A stretch of DNA of 64,000 bases from Nitrospira japonica. GTDB lineage: Bacteria; Nitrospirota; Thermodesulfovibrionia; UBA6902. This document shows, piece by piece, positions 52,298 through 60,949 of the stretch. The notes under the pieces are model-generated. The model had not been told where the DNA came from. It ran no database searches and worked only from the letters and a program-made list of their open reading frames with translations. Made by a program: the position numbers and the translations under genes. Within the stretch, counting starts at the first letter, position 1. Each line of letters opens with the position of its first letter. The stretch spans positions 27,677 to 91,676 of the forward strand of contig DYJL01000013.1 of assembly GCA_020723105.1 (NCBI GenBank), written 5' to 3'.

Positions 52298-53173
52298 ATG
52301 CGGTGGTTTAAGTGCAAATCCTGTGGTTATGTTGTCAGCGAGCAGCAATTGGCTGAATTAACAAGACAGGCTATGGGCGGCGGGGAAATCTTTGGTTCTA
52401 TTAAATATGAAACGTGTAGGAAATGCGGGGCATGCACCATTGAGTTAGCTGAACCTGCCGATAATCCTTCTATAAGGGCACATGATATTTTATTTAAAAA
52501 AGGTCATGCGATTAATCCAGCGGATACATACAAAAATATGAGTTCTGAAAAACTTCTTCAATTAAAAAAAGAGGGCGGACTGACTCCGTCGGCTGCCTCG
52601 AGTTTAGACAAAGAAATACGCAGAAGGAATTTGGATTCACATTTTGTCGAAGAAACTTATCGAGATATCAATAAAATGAATAAAGCCTCTGAAAAATCAA
52701 AGCTCCATTTAAAGAGAATATTAGGTGTTTTCCTGATTCTTTTTGGAATATTGTGTTTTAGCATATTCTTATTGGAAGTCAAAAATGATTTTGGTTTTTC
52801 ACTAATTATTCTTTTATATTGTGCTGTTCTATTATATTTCGGGATCAGGCCCTGGATGAAAAAGGCAGCACAGTCTGGTGATCACAAGGCGTCAGAAAGA
52901 CAGCCTCTAACAACTTCCATAAAACATGCCATGAGAGCGGGCCCTGTGCCTTTGCAGGATCACGCTCAGTCTCCCGCAGTTGATTCTGCCGAAGAGGCGG
53001 CCAGATCGACTTTGCCTGCCAATTGGGCAGAACTGCTTGCTTCTCTTCATGAACTGAATGAGGCCATTCAGCGCACAAAATGTCTTTGCATCCTCCTTAT
53101 TTTCACAATACTCCTATCAGATACTCTTTGCGATTTTGAGCGGCAAGATCGGAGAATCATCATTTTTCAGTGA
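52298..53173 (+). CDS. Zinc-ribbon and two-helix membrane protein, unknown
   Basis: 291 residues: an N-terminal zinc ribbon (CKSCG at 7-11 and CRKCG near 40), a helical middle, two membrane segments near 142-158 and 166-184, and a charged tail. GGGAGG precedes the ATG. Its last 39 codons overlap the next ORF in another frame, so either the tail or the next gene's start is wrong, or a frameshift has split one longer gene. Family not recognised. Confidence 0.65.
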   Translation: MRWFKCKSCGYVVSEQQLAELTRQAMGGGEIFGSIKYETCRKCGACTIELAEPADNPSIRAHDILFKKGHAINPADTYKNMSSEKLLQLKKEGGLTPSAASSLDKEIRRRNLDSHFVEETYRDINKMNKASEKSKLHLKRILGVFLILFGILCFSIFLLEVKNDFGFSLIILLYCAVLLYFGIRPWMKKAAQSGDHKASERQPLTTSIKHAMRAGPVPLQDHAQSPAVDSAEEAARSTLPANWAELLASLHELNEAIQRTKCLCILLIFTILLSDTLCDFERQDRRIIIFQ

Positions 53174-54710
53174 GGTGCCGTTCGATCCAATTACTGATGA
53201 ATTGGTAAATAAGGCAAAGCAATATGTGGAAAACTCGTCAATGCCGGCAGTATCAGCAGCGATGGGGTTCAAATATCCTAAGGACCGATATGTCATTACT
53301 CAGGGAGGTGAGATAGGCAAACATCCTGATCTGGTTATCGACGGCATGATATGCCAAGTAGCAAGCTGCCTTTCCGGCCGTAAGGGAAACCTGATGGACC
53401 CGGTCGTTGCAGGGACGTTCGCTCACGATGCAATAGTACATTATGCGGGCATTCCTATTGTTTACTATTTTTTTACTCTGCCTTATTTGGCGAAGGCTAT
53501 GCAGACAAAGGAAATATCGTCATTACATGCTAAAGTGTCTGCATTCAAAGGCATCGAGGGCTTAATAATGGAAATGTTTGATGAGCTTAAGGAGGGTGAG
53601 ATAATAACTGATTTGTCTATTTCGGAAAAAATAAAGAATATATTTAAAAAGACTATCGTCAAAGAACAGTCACAGAGCGGCATGTTGTCCAAAGGAGTAG
53701 ACGACGTAACTTTAGAGCCTGTCTGTGCGAACTGCAGGAAAGAATTCAAATGGGATCAAGCTTATAAACAACACGATACGCCGGAGTCACATGACCACAA
53801 TCCACCGGGGCATGGTGAGTTCAGGCCCAGAGTATTTTGTCCAGGCTGTGGTTTTCTTATCGCTGAATGGGACATTGATCGACATCAGGATCGTGACCGC
53901 TGGAAGTGGTATGGAGAAAATGAAAATCTGAATAAAGGGAAAGAACTTCCTCCAAGTCCTTTATTATTGTGGGGGAAATCTATTTCCCCGGATATACGAG
54001 CAACTGTTAACAAAGAGAGGATAAATATAGAGGAAGCAAAAAAGGGTGCATCCAAAGAAAAATTCATTATAGTTGCAGACAGAGGCGATGTTGATACAGT
54101 AAAGTCCCATATCGAAGCCGGAGTGGATATAAACACAAAGAACTACAGTGGCGAAACAGCGCTCATTCTGGCTTCTGATAAAGGGCATATTGAAGTTGTT
54201 AAAGTCCTGATCAATGCAGGCGCCGACATCAATGACCAGAATGTATATGGCAAACATACTGCTTTGATCAGAGCTGCCCTTAGCGGTCACGTTGAAATTG
54301 TCAGAGCTTTGCTTGAGGCTGGTGCTGATCCAACCCTGAGAAATCAGTTCGGTAAGACAGCGGATGATGTTGCTAACGATAGAGGGCATAAAGAGATCGT
54401 GAATATTTTGAGGAGAAATGTTGAAGCTTCCCCGCAAAAAATGGAAGACTCAGGGAAAGGTGTAAGTAAATCAAAGGAGGATAAGAAAATGCCTGATTAT
54501 TCTTTAGTAAAGGATGGCAAAGGACAGATTTGCGGAATTTGGTTTCGAAACCCCGCAAAGGCCCAGGACCAATATATGATAGGCACCATGCTGACAATGA
54601 ACGGCGCTGGTCACCTCATGGGTCAGCAATATCGCGTTGTCCCAAACAAGGCAGATTCCAACGGCGGATGTTTCGTGATGTTTGGAGGCGTCCTTGCCCC
54701 GAGTGAATGA
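53058..54710 (+). CDS. Ankyrin-repeat protein with zinc-binding region
   Basis: 550 residues as read. A novel N-terminal region is followed by a possible zinc site (CANCRKEF near 222 and CPGCGF near 260, with a His-rich stretch between), then three to four ankyrin repeats at about 334-453 (ADRGDVDTVKSHIEAGVDIN, ASDKGHIEVVKVLINAGADIN, AALSGHVEIVRALLEAGADP), and a tail that looks like a separate small protein (from 54489). The first ATG has no ribosome binding site and lies in the previous gene, so the true N-terminus is open. Ankyrin proteins bind partner proteins; the role is unknown. Confidence 0.7.
   Translation: MRPFSAQNVFASSLFSQYSYQILFAILSGKIGESSFFSEVPFDPITDELVNKAKQYVENSSMPAVSAAMGFKYPKDRYVITQGGEIGKHPDLVIDGMICQVASCLSGRKGNLMDPVVAGTFAHDAIVHYAGIPIVYYFFTLPYLAKAMQTKEISSLHAKVSAFKGIEGLIMEMFDELKEGEIITDLSISEKIKNIFKKTIVKEQSQSGMLSKGVDDVTLEPVCANCRKEFKWDQAYKQHDTPESHDHNPPGHGEFRPRVFCPGCGFLIAEWDIDRHQDRDRWKWYGENENLNKGKELPPSPLLLWGKSISPDIRATVNKERINIEEAKKGASKEKFIIVADRGDVDTVKSHIEAGVDINTKNYSGETALILASDKGHIEVVKVLINAGADINDQNVYGKHTALIRAALSGHVEIVRALLEAGADPTLRNQFGKTADDVANDRGHKEIVNILRRNVEASPQKMEDSGKGVSKSKEDKKMPDYSLVKDGKGQICGIWFRNPAKAQDQYMIGTMLTMNGAGHLMGQQYRVVPNKADSNGGCFVMFGGVLAPSE
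54489..54710 (+). CDS. Possible internal 73-residue product with its own ribosome binding site
   Basis: In frame within the ankyrin gene, AAAGGAGG at 54473-54480 stands 8 bases before ATG at 54489, a far better initiation site than the gene's own. The product MPDYSLVKDGKGQICGIWF... ending FGGVLAPSE reads as a compact domain. It may be a former separate gene fused by loss of a stop, or a second product of the same message. Confidence 0.45.
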   Translation: MPDYSLVKDGKGQICGIWFRNPAKAQDQYMIGTMLTMNGAGHLMGQQYRVVPNKADSNGGCFVMFGGVLAPSE

Positions 54711-54878
54711 ATGTAGAATTTCGAGGAATACGAAAGACTCTAATGACACTTTGGCTGCGATCACGGCTACGGAAGAAATAATTAATGGAAAGGTCAATTT
54801 TCCTGAGAGATATATCGAGGGCACAAGGAATATGCTGAACAATTTGCAGAAATGTTTTTGGAGAAACTGGAGACACTA
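54703..54878 (+). pseudogene. Frameshifted small gene fragment
   Basis: Frame one gives DTLAAITATEEIINGKVNFPERYIEG. One base after a GGG run the sense continues only in another frame, HKEYAEQFAEMFLEKLETL, ending at TGA that overlaps the next ATG. Together they read as one helical 58-residue protein missing a single base. Decay or an assembly error could explain it. Confidence 0.5.
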
Positions 54879-56077
54879 TGAACTCAATTAAAAGTTTAAT
54901 GAAGGCACCCTATATAAAGGGCTTAATAATGGCACTGAAATGCTTAGATAAGGTTCATAATGTTAGAGGGTATCGGGCAGTAAAACACGCACTTGTTAAT
55001 ATGGGTGAACCATCTGTTAAACCTCTTATTAATTCGATAAGGAATAGAAAAGCAAAAAGGGTCGGTTCTTATTTTTATGAAACTGCCATTCTTATAGATA
55101 TTGGAACAATTGCTGTCGAGCCGCTTATTGAAGCATTGAAAGATGCAAACGACGATCTTCGATGTCAAGCGGCTGAAGCACTTGGAGAAATAAGAGATCC
55201 ACGAGCATTCAAACCTCTTATGGAGGCATTTAAAGATAGAAATGAATATGTTAGAGGAGACGCTGCAATTGCTCTTGGAAATTTGGGAAACAATAAAGCA
55301 CTTGAACCTCTCATAATAAAATTAAATAAAGAAAGAGAATCAATTGCTTTGTGGAAAATAATAACCGGACTCGGCCTACTAAGAGATGTTCGAACTTGCG
55401 ATACTCTATTGCAATTATTTAAAGACGGAGATCGTTATGTTAAACAATATGCTGCTGAAGCGCTTGGTCGTATAGGAGACAAAAGGGCTGTAGATACTCT
55501 TATTTCTGTAATATCGAATACTGCTATCGTTGAGTTGATAGGAGTAGATATCGTAGATAATTATGCTTTATCTCATTTGTCGAAAGACAAACATTATGAA
55601 CTTTTGGGCAGTGTAATATCAGCGCTGGGTGAAATTGGAGACCCTAGAGCTATAACACATCTCGAAAGAATTGTTAAACGGGCTGGAGATTGCCTCAATT
55701 CAGCAGGTTACCATCGCACTTTAGAAGTGAGGATAGAACTTTTAAATGATTACTCAAAACTCTTAAATATTGCAAAAGAAGCTTTAGAAAAACTTAAGTC
55801 GAAAAACAGAGGGAAACAGCAAAATAATATCAAGGTGGAGATAAAGATTACAACTGACTATGAAATGCTTCAAGTATTAAAAAAGCTTTGTGATGCCTAT
55901 ACTCAAAACGATCCGGCATATAAGGAACTTGAACTTATTGCAACTGAAATAGGTAAAAAGCTTGATGAACGCGGAGGGATCAAAGAGATGCGCCGGATAT
56001 TTGAACAATTAGGAGGGATGCGCGGCGCAAGGACGTTAGAAATGCACTGGGCCGGAATCGGTGACTGGCGTGGGTAA
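54878..56077 (+). CDS. HEAT-repeat protein
   Basis: 399 residues with at least five HEAT/PBS-lyase-type repeats in the first 290 (AVEPLIEALKDANDDLRCQAAEALGEIRDP, AFKPLMEAFKDRNEYVRGDAAIALGNLG, and QLFKDGDRYVKQYAAEALGRIGDKRAVDTL), then a charged helical tail. It forms a protein-binding solenoid. The ATG overlaps the fragment's stop as ATGA. Function unknown; AT-rich sequence compared with flanking housekeeping genes. Confidence 0.85.
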   Translation: MNSIKSLMKAPYIKGLIMALKCLDKVHNVRGYRAVKHALVNMGEPSVKPLINSIRNRKAKRVGSYFYETAILIDIGTIAVEPLIEALKDANDDLRCQAAEALGEIRDPRAFKPLMEAFKDRNEYVRGDAAIALGNLGNNKALEPLIIKLNKERESIALWKIITGLGLLRDVRTCDTLLQLFKDGDRYVKQYAAEALGRIGDKRAVDTLISVISNTAIVELIGVDIVDNYALSHLSKDKHYELLGSVISALGEIGDPRAITHLERIVKRAGDCLNSAGYHRTLEVRIELLNDYSKLLNIAKEALEKLKSKNRGKQQNNIKVEIKITTDYEMLQVLKKLCDAYTQNDPAYKELELIATEIGKKLDERGGIKEMRRIFEQLGGMRGARTLEMHWAGIGDWRG

Positions 56078-56106
56078 TAAATTATATCAAAGTGTAAGGA
56101 GCAAGA

Positions 56107-56904
56107 ATGAGAAAATATTATACAGATAAAGGTTTTTTAACGGAGCCAGAGAAAAAGCAGAGGGATAGCGTATGGGAATTTTGCGGATACCTTGAAGAGA
56201 ATTTTAAAGGGACTGACTTTGGATATGATTCATTTCCCGAACTGCAGTGGGACTACATGGTTTTCTCAACTATTTTTAAAATTCTCAAGGATGCAGGATA
56301 TATTGCTGGCGCTGGTTATGCCAAATTTCGACTGACGGGCGTGAAACGGGAAGCTATTTTTGATTTCGGACAGGACACGCCACCGGATCAAGTCAAGTCT
56401 CCTGGCCGTTTTAAGAACGATGTTTCACATTCAAGTCAAACGACGATCAAGGCAGGAGTACAGCCTAAAGCAAGTAAACCTGACACAAAACCTAACAGTT
56501 TTGCACCAGAGATGTCGATTACAAAGGGAAGCGAAGAAGCCTTAAATCCAATGATGGCAAGAACGGTCAAATCTGCAAAATCAGTAATTTTATGGATATT
56601 AAATGTATTATTCGCGATAGTTCTGTTTTCAGCTACATTGAGCACACTCGGCAATTTTGGTATGCTGGGAAAGTCAGCAGGTAATGGCAATGCTCCGAAA
56701 CTGTCGGGAGCCGCAGGTGTTGCATTGATAATTGTATTTTTTATTGTTTATTTCCTGCCGTCAATAATCGCAAAAAACAAAAGAAAAGAAAATGAAAATA
56801 AGATTTTTATTAATAACATGTTATATGGATGGACTTTAATCGGATGGGTGATATGTCTTGTCTGGGCATTACGCGATAGTGTTAAAAAGAAGGTGAAAAA
56901 GTGA
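56107..56904 (+). CDS. Membrane protein with superinfection-immunity-like C-terminus
   Basis: 265 residues: a soluble N-terminal part (about 1-100, YYTDKGFLTEPEKKQRDSVWEF), a linker, and three membrane helices. The last, FLPSIIAKNKRKENENKIFINN followed by MLYGWTLIGWVICLVWAL, matches the short Imm-type superinfection-immunity membrane family known from phage T4. Such proteins block entry of phage DNA, but family members also occur outside phages with unknown roles. AAGGAG lies ahead of the ATG. Confidence 0.75.
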   Translation: MRKYYTDKGFLTEPEKKQRDSVWEFCGYLEENFKGTDFGYDSFPELQWDYMVFSTIFKILKDAGYIAGAGYAKFRLTGVKREAIFDFGQDTPPDQVKSPGRFKNDVSHSSQTTIKAGVQPKASKPDTKPNSFAPEMSITKGSEEALNPMMARTVKSAKSVILWILNVLFAIVLFSATLSTLGNFGMLGKSAGNGNAPKLSGAAGVALIIVFFIVYFLPSIIAKNKRKENENKIFINNMLYGWTLIGWVICLVWALRDSVKKKVKK

Positions 56905-57029
56905 AATACAGTAAACGATTGTTTTGGGGAATTATTTTATCCGTCACCGGCGGGCTGACAGAAAGACAGGCGCAGGAAAAGCCCAATGATGTTCCAGAGG
57001 AATTTTTCAAATATCAATCTGAATTTTAG
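56901..57029 (+). CDS. Possible 42-residue protein
   Basis: GTG start overlapping the previous stop as GTGA, with AAGGTG just ahead. The product opens with a hydrophobic run (RLFWGIILSVTGGLT) and ends hydrophilic. Short and unrecognised. It may be the last gene of the island. Confidence 0.4.
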   Translation: MKYSKRLFWGIILSVTGGLTERQAQEKPNDVPEEFFKYQSEF

Positions 57030-57113
57030 ACAATTTTCTCTCTGCAGTCGAATCCATACAAGATCTATCATCCATTCAGAAATATCAAGTTTCTTGTGGC
57101 AGGAACAAATAAA

Positions 57114-57145
57114 AAAAGGGAGACAGGATGTCCTGTCTCCCTTTT
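57114..57145 (-). terminator. Terminator of the atpB-atpE unit
   Basis: AAAAGGGAGACAGG and CCTGTCTCCCTTTT form a 14-bp stem with a 4-base loop, followed on the minus strand by a long T-run. It ends the ATP synthase transcript and could also stop the plus-strand island. Confidence 0.88.
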
Positions 57146-57162
57146 AAGATTATGGACTTTTT

Positions 57163-57516
57163 TTAAAAACCGAATGGTTTTGCAAAGAGGACGATCAAAA
57201 CCACAACAAGGGCGTAAATACACAGAGATTCGATCATTGCAAGACCGATAATGAGCGTTGTGGTGATCTTTCCAGAAGCTCCCGGATTTCTTGCAACTCC
57301 CTCTGCAGCTTTGCTGAGACCTATTCCCTGACCAATGCCGGTTCCGAATGCAGCGAGGCCAATGGCGAGACCTGAGCCAAGCACGGCCCATCCGAAATAT
57401 CCCATTTTAGCGTCACTAACTGCGCCAGCAGCAGCGGCTTCCTCGGCAAGTGCAAGCGGTGCCATCATGCATATCAGAGCGAGAGACAATAAAATAACTG
57501 ATAGTGTTCTCTTCAT
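57163..57516 (-). CDS. atpE: ATP synthase F0 c subunit
   Basis: 117 residues from the ATG that has GGAGGAG just ahead. A signal-like helix (LSVILLSLALICMMAPLALA) comes before two c-subunit helices with FGTGIGQGIG and MIESLCIYALVVV. The ion site is Glu96, with Gln63, Ser97 and Tyr101 at the same spacing as the Na+ ligands of Ilyobacter tartaricus, although Thr67 there is Leu98 here. The leader peptide is longer than in most bacteria. Confidence 0.95.
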   Translation of the reverse strand: MKRTLSVILLSLALICMMAPLALAEEAAAAGAVSDAKMGYFGWAVLGSGLAIGLAAFGTGIGQGIGLSKAAEGVARNPGASGKITTTLIIGLAMIESLCIYALVVVLIVLFAKPFGF

Positions 57517-57558
57517 TTCTCCTCCTTTCATATGAGACTGTTATTGTAAATAGTTTAG

Positions 57559-58245
57559 TTAATGTGCTTCTTCAACGGCGCCGGCAAGATATAATGTCGT
57601 CAGCAGTACAAACACAAAGGCCTGAATAACAGAGACCAGCACCCCAAGTCCCAGAATGGCTGATGGAACAAATGCAGGAGCCAGCAGTCCGAGAATTATG
57701 ATAATTTTGTGCTTGGCAATCATATTGCCGAATAACCTGACGGACAATGTCAGGGGCCTTGCAAGATGTCCGATAAGCTCTATGACGAACATGAGTATCA
57801 TTAGCGGCAATGCCGGAAGTGAACGTATAGGGCCCACAAAGTGTTTTATATAGCTTAGCTTGTGTTCTTTTATCCCGTAATAATGGGTAGTGAAAAATAC
57901 TGGCAGTGCAAGAGCTACAGTTGTATTTAAATTGCTGGTAGGCGCTTCGCAGCCTGGAATAAGTCCGAGAAAATTGCAAACAAGAATATAGATGCCGAGT
58001 GTTGCCATCAACGGGACAAAGGTTCTTCCCATATGGCCGATGGTTGTGTCTGCAAGATTCAGGAAGAATTCAAAAATAACTTCTACAAAGTTCTGCACGC
58101 CCGTTGGGATCAGCTTGACGGAGGATTTTACCATAAGCGCTACGATGAGAATGATCGCAGTTGCAACCCAGGAAAATGCTACATAGGGCGGGATGCCCAT
58201 GGCGATAATAATATTTACAGGAAAAACTATTGGTGATTCGTGCAT
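57559..58245 (-). CDS. atpB: ATP synthase F0 a subunit
   Basis: 228 residues with about five to six helices and the family core VFFTTHYYGIKEHKLSYIKHF, LARPLTLSVRLFGNMIAKH, where the Arg in SVRLFGN is the essential gate of the proton or sodium channel. It precedes atpE with a 42-bp gap. No atpI, atpF or F1 genes adjoin, so the ATP synthase genes are split into at least two loci. Confidence 0.95.
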   Translation of the reverse strand: MHESPIVFPVNIIIAMGIPPYVAFSWVATAIILIVALMVKSSVKLIPTGVQNFVEVIFEFFLNLADTTIGHMGRTFVPLMATLGIYILVCNFLGLIPGCEAPTSNLNTTVALALPVFFTTHYYGIKEHKLSYIKHFVGPIRSLPALPLMILMFVIELIGHLARPLTLSVRLFGNMIAKHKIIIILGLLAPAFVPSAILGLGVLVSVIQAFVFVLLTTLYLAGAVEEAH

Positions 58246-58282
58246 GACTTTCCTTTAAAAGTAAAACTAAAAAGTGAGAACA

Positions 58283-58312
58283 ATAATAAACAAGCATATT
58301 AACTCATGTCAA
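58283..58312 (-). promoter_or_regulatory. Sigma-70 type promoter for atpB-atpE
   Basis: Minus-strand TTGACA is followed after 17-18 bp by TTATTA/TATTAT, about 40 bp ahead of atpB. It lies in the short gap after the GGDEF/EAL gene. Confidence 0.55.
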
Positions 58313-58321
58313 GCAGCAAAT

Positions 58322-60949
58322 TTATAAATTTAAATTTTTTATACTGCTGTTTTCCATTTCTATTGCAGGGGCCGGTTGCTTCGTATCAAACGATATATTA
58401 TGGACCGGCACTGAAGGGATGTAGTGCTCCAGTAATTTTTCCACTGAGGTATTGTCAAGCGGCTTGGAGAACAGGAAGCCCTGTGCATATTCGCTTTTCA
58501 TCTTTTTAAACAGTGACATCTCCTCTTCTGTTTCTATGCCTTCAACGATTACGTCCATTTTCAGGGCGTGGGCCAGTGTGATTATAGTTTTGACGATCTC
58601 TTTCACATTCTCATTAGCGCCTGCCTTTCTGACGAAGAAACGGTCAATCTTCAATGAATCAATGGGCAGGTAAAGCATATAGTTTAAAGCCGAGTATCCT
58701 GTGCCAAAGTCGTCTATCATCACCTGTACATTTAATGCCCTTAACTGCTGAAACACAGTAGCTGCGTGTTCAAAGTTTTCAATTATCATTTTTTCAGTCA
58801 GTTCGAGTTTAAGATTGCGGGCCTCCAGTCCGGTTCTCTGAAGAATATTTTCTATGAGCTGAATAAAAGTCGGCTGCAAAAACTCTTTCGTGGAAAGATT
58901 TACACTGATAGTCAGATGCTGGAACTGGGGGAATCTCTCCTGCCATTCACTTATCTGGCGGCAGGCTTCATACAATACCCATTTGCCGATTGGGACTATA
59001 AGCCCGGTCTCTTCTGCTACAGAAATGAATTCATCCGGGTAAACAATTCCGTTGGGGCTGACCCATCGCAGGAGGGCCTCAAAACCGATAATTCTGTCAT
59101 CTTCCATTGACACAACAGGCTGATAGTGGAGCACAAATTCATGGCGTTCAATGGCCGTCCGCAGATCTGTTTCCATCTGCAGGACCTTTACAGCCTGTGC
59201 GTGCATGCTTGCATCAAATAACACATAGCAGGCCTTGCCGTTGGCCTTGGCATAATACATGGCTATGTCGGCATCGCGCAGTATCTCTTCCGGCTGCGTA
59301 TACGGACTCATGTCAGACAGGGCGACTCCTATACTGAAAGATGTAAACACCTCCTGTCTCGTCAGATTGCACGGCAGTTTCATCTCATTCTGAATCCTTT
59401 CAATAATCGGGATTATCTCGGCTACTCCTTTTATATTATCCAGTAGCACGGCAAATTCATCGCCTCCAAAACGCGCAACTGTATCAAAAGTGCGGACGCA
59501 TTTTTTCAGGCGTTGAGCTATCATGACAAGCAGTTGATCTCCAAAGGAATGCCCGAGGCTGTCATTAACAATCTTGAAGCGGTCCACATCTATAAACAGG
59601 ACCGCAAACAGATAATCCTGATTCCTTTTTCGGGACTCAAGTGAGACCCTCAGGCGGTCAACAAACAGGGAACGGTTTGGCAAACCTGTGAGCTGGTCAT
59701 AAAAGGCCCTTTGCGTTATTTGCTCCTCTGCATGTTTCTGCTCTGTGATATCTATCCAGTAACCGACAATCTCAAAGGGGTGGCCTTTGTCATTTGTGAT
59801 TAACCGCATCTCGTCTCTTACCCACAGATAAGTGCCGTCTTTATGTTTGAACCTGTATTCATGAATATGGTGCCCCCGATTCAGCAGACTGTTCCGTCCG
59901 GCAAGTATCAGGTCCAGGTTTTCTGTATGAATGTTGCTGCGCCAGAAAATGGGGTCTTCAAGAAATTCTTCAGGTTCATAGCCTAACTGGTCTTTGACAT
60001 TGTCGCTTACAAAGGTAAACGAAAAATCATCATCCGGATTGCAGCTATAAATTACTGCGGGGCTTAAAACCAGAAGATGCTGAAGCTGTGCCTTTGTTGA
60101 TATGAGAGCGCTTTCAGCTTTCTGGCGCTCAGTAAGTTCTTCTCTGAGCTGCACGTTTGTCTGTGCCAGTTCATTAGTGCGTCTGTAAACCATTTCCTCA
60201 AGATTCTGACGGTGCGCATTAAGTTCCATATCCCGTTTCTGGATTTGCCCTAACATCTCATTAAAGCCGTGAGACAGACTCTGCAGTTCCGAGGGCCCGT
60301 GAAGCAGGGCGTTAACAGAATAATTTTTGCCTTCAGAAACTGTTTTCATCAGCTCCACCAGGTCATTAATAGGGTTTGTAATAGTCTTTTGCAGCCTCGA
60401 CAAAAATTCTCTTGCAGTAAGGATGGAGACTACTATAACTACAACTATCAAAATGAGATGTGCAAGGAGATAAAAGTAGAGATCTTTCAGGCCCGACTTT
60501 ATATAAATGGTGCCTATCGTTTCGGTATCAATAACAACAGGTTGTATCAGAGACAAATAGTTCCGGCCAAACTGATAACCCTGCTCCTGAAAAAACAGGC
60601 TGGGAATGCCATCGGTTGTCTTTTCTTTCTGATATGCTGCAAATATATTCCCGTTTTTTGTATAAAGGACTGCAGTGACGATATCAGGCACGGTGCCAAG
60701 CGATGAGAGAGTCTCTTCAGCATCTTCCCGGTTGTTGAATAATATTGCGGCTGAACTGTTTGTGCTGATTATCCGGGCCTGAACAGCAAGGTTGCGCTCC
60801 AGGGTCTTTTTATAGCTTAAGAAATTATAAGTGGTGAGCGCTAAAAGGGAAATGAGCAGAACTATTCCGACTGTAAGCCTGTTTATGCGTATCAGACTGT
60901 GCCTTATTGAATTTTCCCTGGGTTGTAAAGAAGTACTGTTATTTAACAT
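58322..60949 (-). CDS. Membrane GGDEF-EAL protein with HAMP and PAS domains
   Basis: 875 residues. Two helices near 26-48 and 158-180 enclose a periplasmic sensor domain, then HAMP, a PAS/PAC region (about 290-405), a GGDEF domain with intact GGDEF near 495 and an I-site RTFD five residues before it, and an EAL domain with GFEALLRW near 620 and DDFGTGYSALNYM. It could make and break cyclic di-GMP. It overlaps the yfiR-like gene by 11 bp, the same pairing as YfiR-YfiN, where YfiR restrains the sensor from the periplasm. Confidence 0.92.
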   Translation of the reverse strand: MLNNSTSLQPRENSIRHSLIRINRLTVGIVLLISLLALTTYNFLSYKKTLERNLAVQARIISTNSSAAILFNNREDAEETLSSLGTVPDIVTAVLYTKNGNIFAAYQKEKTTDGIPSLFFQEQGYQFGRNYLSLIQPVVIDTETIGTIYIKSGLKDLYFYLLAHLILIVVVIVVSILTAREFLSRLQKTITNPINDLVELMKTVSEGKNYSVNALLHGPSELQSLSHGFNEMLGQIQKRDMELNAHRQNLEEMVYRRTNELAQTNVQLREELTERQKAESALISTKAQLQHLLVLSPAVIYSCNPDDDFSFTFVSDNVKDQLGYEPEEFLEDPIFWRSNIHTENLDLILAGRNSLLNRGHHIHEYRFKHKDGTYLWVRDEMRLITNDKGHPFEIVGYWIDITEQKHAEEQITQRAFYDQLTGLPNRSLFVDRLRVSLESRKRNQDYLFAVLFIDVDRFKIVNDSLGHSFGDQLLVMIAQRLKKCVRTFDTVARFGGDEFAVLLDNIKGVAEIIPIIERIQNEMKLPCNLTRQEVFTSFSIGVALSDMSPYTQPEEILRDADIAMYYAKANGKACYVLFDASMHAQAVKVLQMETDLRTAIERHEFVLHYQPVVSMEDDRIIGFEALLRWVSPNGIVYPDEFISVAEETGLIVPIGKWVLYEACRQISEWQERFPQFQHLTISVNLSTKEFLQPTFIQLIENILQRTGLEARNLKLELTEKMIIENFEHAATVFQQLRALNVQVMIDDFGTGYSALNYMLYLPIDSLKIDRFFVRKAGANENVKEIVKTIITLAHALKMDVIVEGIETEEEMSLFKKMKSEYAQGFLFSKPLDNTSVEKLLEHYIPSVPVHNISFDTKQPAPAIEMENSSIKNLNL

